From the NCBI GenBank assembly GCA_034766995.1, contig CM068313.1:26768325-26832324 (forward strand): a DNA stretch of 64,000 nt. Direction: 5' to 3'. The notes beneath the pieces are model-generated. The model was not told where the DNA came from. It saw only the letters and a program-made list of their open reading frames with translations, and made no database searches. The position numbers and the translations under genes were made by a program. The stretch comes from Acanthacorydalis orientalis. Taxonomy: Eukaryota > Arthropoda > Insecta > Megaloptera > Corydalidae. This document shows, in pieces, positions 59,085-64,000 of the stretch (positions are counted from its first letter, which is position 1; every line of letters starts with the position of its first letter).

Positions 59085-59880
59085 AAAATATATTTCTATA
59101 TACCAACAAATTTAATTAGTGATTCACTTTATTATAAATATATTGAATTTATTTAAAAAACCACATATATACAAAAATCTCTTTTATATCTCTTGTCTTT
59201 ATGTAGATGAAATAATTTATTTCTTTATACAAATTTAAAAATAACCTTGAATCACAGAACTTAATTCAACTTTTAATTGATAATAAGTACTATATATATA
59301 TATATATATATTAATGTCAGACATCGAATGAATTAACTAACGAAAATCAGTTATTTTCTATTTAAAAAAAACTTATTTTTTATAATTTCTTTCTTTTTTA
59401 TATATTAGATTATTGACAGAAACAATGTTAATATCGGATAATACATTAATAAATATTTTAAAATCTAGACCATTAATGCGCTTAGATTAAAGACACACAC
59501 ACATATATTGTATATATACAACACTTTTGTGTGCCATATAATAAATTTTGATCCGGAAACATAATTTTCTTTTTTGAAGTGTGAAATTGTCAACACCTGA
59601 AATCAATCTTAACATATAAAAAACATAAACCGTTGATTTTAACTTCTGACCGAATCATTTTTAGTGAATTACCATATATTTGTTCAAAAGAGTTCAAAGG
59701 AATTCAAATAAACAGTTGAAAGACGAACGGTTTTAGCAAAGAATAAAGGAACTAGTAAAAGTTTATATAACAAAATTGTGATTTGTTATTTTTTTAATAA
59801 TTCTGAATAAACATATAGACTTTTGTTCGTTAAGAAAGTCATTAAAATTATTATTCATTTACTCGTATTTGAAAGCGTAT
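59085..59880. other. AT-rich stretch
   Basis: Small (TA)n array at 59292-59312 and short CA tracts at 59493-59505. No gene seen. Confidence 0.5.
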
Positions 59881-60033
59881 TATACATAAAAGTGGGTGCT
59901 TCGAAAAAAAGTGTAAAGAATAAATTAAAGTGCATTGTAGAGAGCTTACGTGGAGTTAATTCGTAAAAGTACCCCTGGATAAGTTACGGAGGCATTCAAG
60001 ATCTATTGCAGCACGTCGAGGACGAAAAGTCAA
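59881..60033 (+). promoter_or_regulatory. Possible untranslated first exon with strong splice donor
   Basis: A GC-richer stretch (59940-60033) ends in GTCAAG|GTAAGG, a near-consensus donor at 60034. A TATACATAAAAG sequence lies upstream at about 59881-59892. The exon has no ATG-initiated frame of note, so it would be 5' UTR of a plus-strand gene whose coding part lies beyond the window. The minus strand also shows a GTAAGC inside (59950), so the strand is not certain. Confidence 0.35.
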
Positions 60034-60126
60034 GGTAAGGGAAATGATGTTATATAATAATTTAATTGTAATGAACTCGCACCAAGAAAATGAACACAAA
60101 TTTATTTTTTATTACGGTTTTGTTTC

Positions 60127-60167
<41 letters not shown>

Positions 60168-61444
60168 TATCAGGAAAATAATTTCTTGTGGAATGAATAT
60201 AAAATGATGATGGATGAAGTAATAATGGAAATGATTAGAATGTAGATGAAAATTACTTTAGTTTTGGAATAAGTATGAATTATTAGTAAGTTGTTTCATT
60301 TTATGAATATATTAAAAGTGTAACATTTATATTTATGTAGTACTTTTCCATAGAAACAAAATATAGAAAATAGGAAACCCGATTTCATTAATTGATTTAT
60401 ATCCTATCTTCATAATTTTATTTAATGAAATTGAATATATTATTGAAATATTTAAGTGCACCTGCCTAAAAATTAATGTATTAGAATGGCTATCTCAGTC
60501 AAATGTTTCGTATATAATGAGAAGTTACATTTTTTTTTATTTTATTTTGTCACTGATATTCAATACAAATATAAAATAAAAAAAACGATTTTCTACTATA
60601 ATGATACGAACATTTTACACATTCTTGTTATTATTTTTGTTCAATTCTAAAGTCATATGTGCAAAATATGATTGACATTTTAAAATGAGATTATTTATTG
60701 AATTTATTAATATTTTGAGATTACTCATAAATAGTTCATATTATTTATGATAAAATGTATACACTTTGAAGTATTATCGATAATTCATGGTAATTAAATA
60801 AATCAAAAACTTTTTCCAGTACCAGCAACTAAATTTCTGATAAGTTTATTTTTAGATATTTGTGAATGTTATTCACCATTTTTTGATAATAATATAACTT
60901 TGATTGAACAGCTTCTGTTTATAGAGAAATAAATGTATAATTTATTATATCGCTAAATAACTAATTAAAGTTTTTAAAATTCGCTATGATTTGTTTAAAG
61001 TCTTTATTAATGTGTCGATGTATTATTTGTAAATTGAAATAATAAATTTATATATTTATATTAAATTACTAGTACCTTCAAATATTAATGTTATGTATTT
61101 TTAACTGATATGTTTATAAAGAATGCAATAAAAATGTTCTCTATGTAAATTTCTCTAGATACTTCATAAAACATTTATACATTTCTTCAATAATTTATAA
61201 ACAAAATTGAATTAAAATAGTTAAAACAAAATATCTGAAGAGCAGTACCATGGAAAAAAAAACTAAAATTTCAGTTTAAAAATCGGTACATTTTTTGAAA
61301 CAATAAATGGATGGTGAGTTCGAATGTAAGTATAAGAGCTATTCAATATTTTTTTAAAAAAAATCTTTAAATACATATTATCGTGATGTCTCTATGGAAC
61401 AATTTATCTAGCATGAACTTATAAATACCTAATTCATTAATTAC

Positions 61445-61550
61445 CTGCTTTAAATGAATTTTCTATGTTTGATACTCCGTTGAGGTTTAATGCCTGAGGT
61501 AACAGATTTATTCGTACAAAATTTGCTACGTCTTTGTAAGGAACTGCACC
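61445..61550 (-). CDS. Orphan minus-strand coding exon candidate, 35 codons
   Basis: 106 nt, GC-richer than flanks, bounded on the minus strand by an acceptor (TCATTTCAAG) and a donor (GCAG|GTAATT). The phase-0 frame is open throughout and reads GAVPYKDVANFVRINLLPQA, then LNLNGVSNIENSFKA. One alternative frame hits a stop after seven codons, the other near the end. The composition is protein-like rather than low-complexity. I do not recognise the family, and no partner exon was found nearby, so it could belong to a large gene with long introns extending past the right edge, or be chance. Confidence 0.35.
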
Positions 61551-61587
61551 CTTGAAATGAGTAAAACACTGTCGTTGAATCATAACA

Positions 61588-61645
<58 letters not shown>

Positions 61646-61940
61646 GTATGAATGTAAAAATTTAATTTGTTATTTTTTTGGCTTCGAATGAAAAAGAATA
61701 GTATAAAATATGCTCAGATTCTATAAAAAATAATTCTTACATATTTACAAAAAAATACAGCTGTTAATTGTTCTGTAACACTTAACCACGTTTTAAATTA
61801 ATATATAGATTCATTTTTTGACGTGGATAATATTAACTAGTTGATTTAAATTTTGAATTAATAAAAAATAATATTTGGTTCAATTATCAGTGCCTGGTAA
61901 AATGAAACTTTATTTGTAGAAAGAAAACCCAATAAATATA

Positions 61941-61998
<58 letters not shown>

Positions 61999-62191
61999 GT
62001 GAGGATTTATACAGTAAATGTATTAAAAGAAAAGAAATATTTAATATACCAATATCATTGCATATTTTTCTTGCACATATTACCTTAAATTGCTCACAAA
62101 AAACGAAATCCTTTTTTATTAAAATAAAATAATAAATAATTGTATTTTTAAGATCATATTAGTCATCCGTTTTTTTCTGCGTCGCAATACC

Positions 62192-62237
62192 CCAAAAATA
62201 CAATAACTGTAATATTGTACAGCTATTTGTATTTTGG
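62192..62237. repeat. Imperfect palindrome / hairpin
   Basis: CCAAAAATACAATAACTG (62192-62209) pairs with CAGCTATTTGTATTTTGG (62220-62237) around a 10-nt loop, with about 15 of 18 positions complementary. It lies in a GC-mixed patch (62180-62345). It could be a MITE end or a structured RNA; nothing decides between them. Confidence 0.4.
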
Positions 62238-62566
62238 CGCTGTAAAGGAATGTATCTCCGTTGACCTTGTTTTATCCTGCTACATGGAGCTTTGTAGCTT
62301 CCATAATTTTTCACTGATGGTGACGTGGGAACGAAATAGGTATTTAGGAAAATAGGTATTTTCGCAACAAATACCCAGTTGAATAAAATGTTTAATGGTT
62401 TAAATTTAACGCTCTATAAAACATTAGAGAGATATATTCTGAGATAGATTGATTTTATAATGTTTTCTAATAAAAAATGATTAATAGTATTAAAATGTAT
62501 AATAGTATTTTTTATTAGACAATAAATACATATAAACACACACATATGCACACACATACACACATG

Positions 62567-62642
<76 letters not shown>

Positions 62643-63397
62643 CATATGCTGTGATGTTTAAATGAATGGACATAAATGAAAATTGAGTGTTTTAACAAAA
62701 ATTGTTCTAGAAGAATTTGTATGTAAATATAAATTTAATGTTAATTACTAGTAATTTTATACCCAACAGTTATGATAATAATTTATGTATCTTCGCTTAT
62801 AAAACGAAATTAACAAATTTCCCGTCATCAGTTTTAATAGCTCTTTAACAAAATATGAAAACACAATTACTTGTATATTAGGAATTTCAGTTCTGGATTC
62901 TCATTAAAAATATAAACATTTATTTCAGGTTGTTCCTCGAATTTACAAGAAATATATATTGTTCAATATATAAAAAATAACTTCCTGATTATATAAAATT
63001 ACACTTTATTATTAAATAGAAATTGCAAATAATATAATAAAATGTGTCTTACTGATAGCTGAAAATCAATATTTTTCAACATGCTCGAGTAACGATGCAA
63101 TTTATAAGAGACATTATCTGACAGTTACACGGACCAGTCATCAATTTCAGAGTATCGTAAGCTTATATTGTTGTAGAAGTCGTTTAGATGTATTGTACTA
63201 TTGTGTTTTTGAGATGTAAGTTTACTGTAATAAATAAATAAATTTGTATATATATATATATATTACCAAAATCTCTTCTATTACAAGAAAATATTTTTAT
63301 TTTTTGACATGGAATACTAAATAACTCAGAAAATATTAGATCCCTCAAGCAAATTAGGATTATCAAAAGAATATCGATATATGTATATATATATAAA

Positions 63398-63467
<70 letters not shown>

Positions 63468-64000
63468 CGCATGTAAATTTTATGTACGTTAAATTTGTTA
63501 ACTGAGATGAATGTTGAAAATACAAGAACGATTTACATTTTGACAACACTTTTATTTAATTTTTGACTAAATTTGTATGTTTACTTATTACAATTCATTT
63601 TCTTTCCAAATATATGAATGCATTTTTATTTATGACCATATTAAATAATTTATTCCAAAATATTTTTTTTTACCAAATTAAATTTATTTATTTAAAATGA
63701 AAATAAATAGCAACATATATTTCATTATATTAAAGTTTACAATTTATAATATACAATAAATATTTATTTTATCGTTAATAAGTAATTAAATATTTTATGT
63801 ACAATACTGGAAATATTTTGAAAAAGAATTGTATGTTAAATTATGGAGTATGTTTTATATAGGAATATACACATATACATTTTTTCATTTCTAATAAAAA
63901 TTGTACGGGTGATTACTTCATTTTAAATATTATTTCTAATCATTTTTATGTATTTTTAATTTCAGTATTTTAGGAATTATTTTCATAATCTGATCATTAT

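Larger units (their letters stand above)
60034..64000. other. AT-rich gene-poor right end
   Basis: (TA)n arrays at 60135-60164, 61590-61642, 61944-61995, 62589-62636 and 63408-63458; a (CA)n tract at 62563-62588. One orphan exon candidate (61445-61550) and one hairpin (62192-62237) are listed separately. Nothing else was supported. Confidence 0.5.

Overview
The window reads as an insect nuclear genome, most likely hymenopteran and possibly a bee. It is very AT-rich and full of (TA)n arrays, with compact intron-rich genes that have short AT-rich introns and canonical GT-AG sites. The clade is an inference; no taxon-specific marker gene is present. I built the gene models by hand, from splice sites, reading-frame continuity and recognised protein families.

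Layout. A tRNA-Thr(AGT) lies at the left edge (412-485, minus). Next is a two-exon gene for a secreted His/Pro-rich protein (1802-4340, minus) with a TATA box. About 9.5 kb of AT-rich, repeat-laden noncoding DNA leads to a second secreted Pro-rich protein (13990-16245, plus), followed by two exons that look like an alternative 3' end. Then come two compact minus-strand housekeeping or ciliary genes. The first is TOM5, a 50-aa mitochondrial import subunit with exons at 18492-18612 and 17182-17213. The second is WDR19/IFT144, with 19 coding exons, 18997-25089, 1368 aa, complete. A tandem array of three THEM6-like hotdog-fold thioesterase genes follows (26125-29296, 36098-38959, 42592-43585, all minus, same exon phases). 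TDP1 (tyrosyl-DNA phosphodiesterase 1; nine coding exons, 45866-48484, minus, 633 aa, with an N-terminal PBZ zinc finger) closes the gene-rich part. The last 15.5 kb is gene-poor. It holds transposon remnants, a few GC-richer islands that resemble 5' non-coding exons or promoters, and one orphan minus-strand exon.

Mobile DNA. A 674-bp hAT remnant with an 8-bp target duplication and a recognisable transposase C-terminus sits in intron 2 of the first THEM6 gene. A LINE-derived retroelement (30587-31000) has a 16-bp target duplication. A second hAT-like non-autonomous element (50468-51346) has an 8-bp duplication and a doubled right end. There is also a decayed mariner-type transposase (about 52060-52235) and a 206-bp TA-flanked MITE with an internal hairpin (54389-54594).

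Most interesting: the middle THEM6 paralogue ends in TGA-C and then stays open, in the same frame, for 102 more codons. This is a candidate for translational stop-codon readthrough (or UGA recoding/editing), and neither tandem sister gene has it. TDP1 needs an unusual GTCTGT donor to keep its catalytic HxK motif, while a better-looking GTAAAC decoy lies 13 nt upstream. The genes do not form one pathway; the only functional grouping is the THEM6 tandem family.
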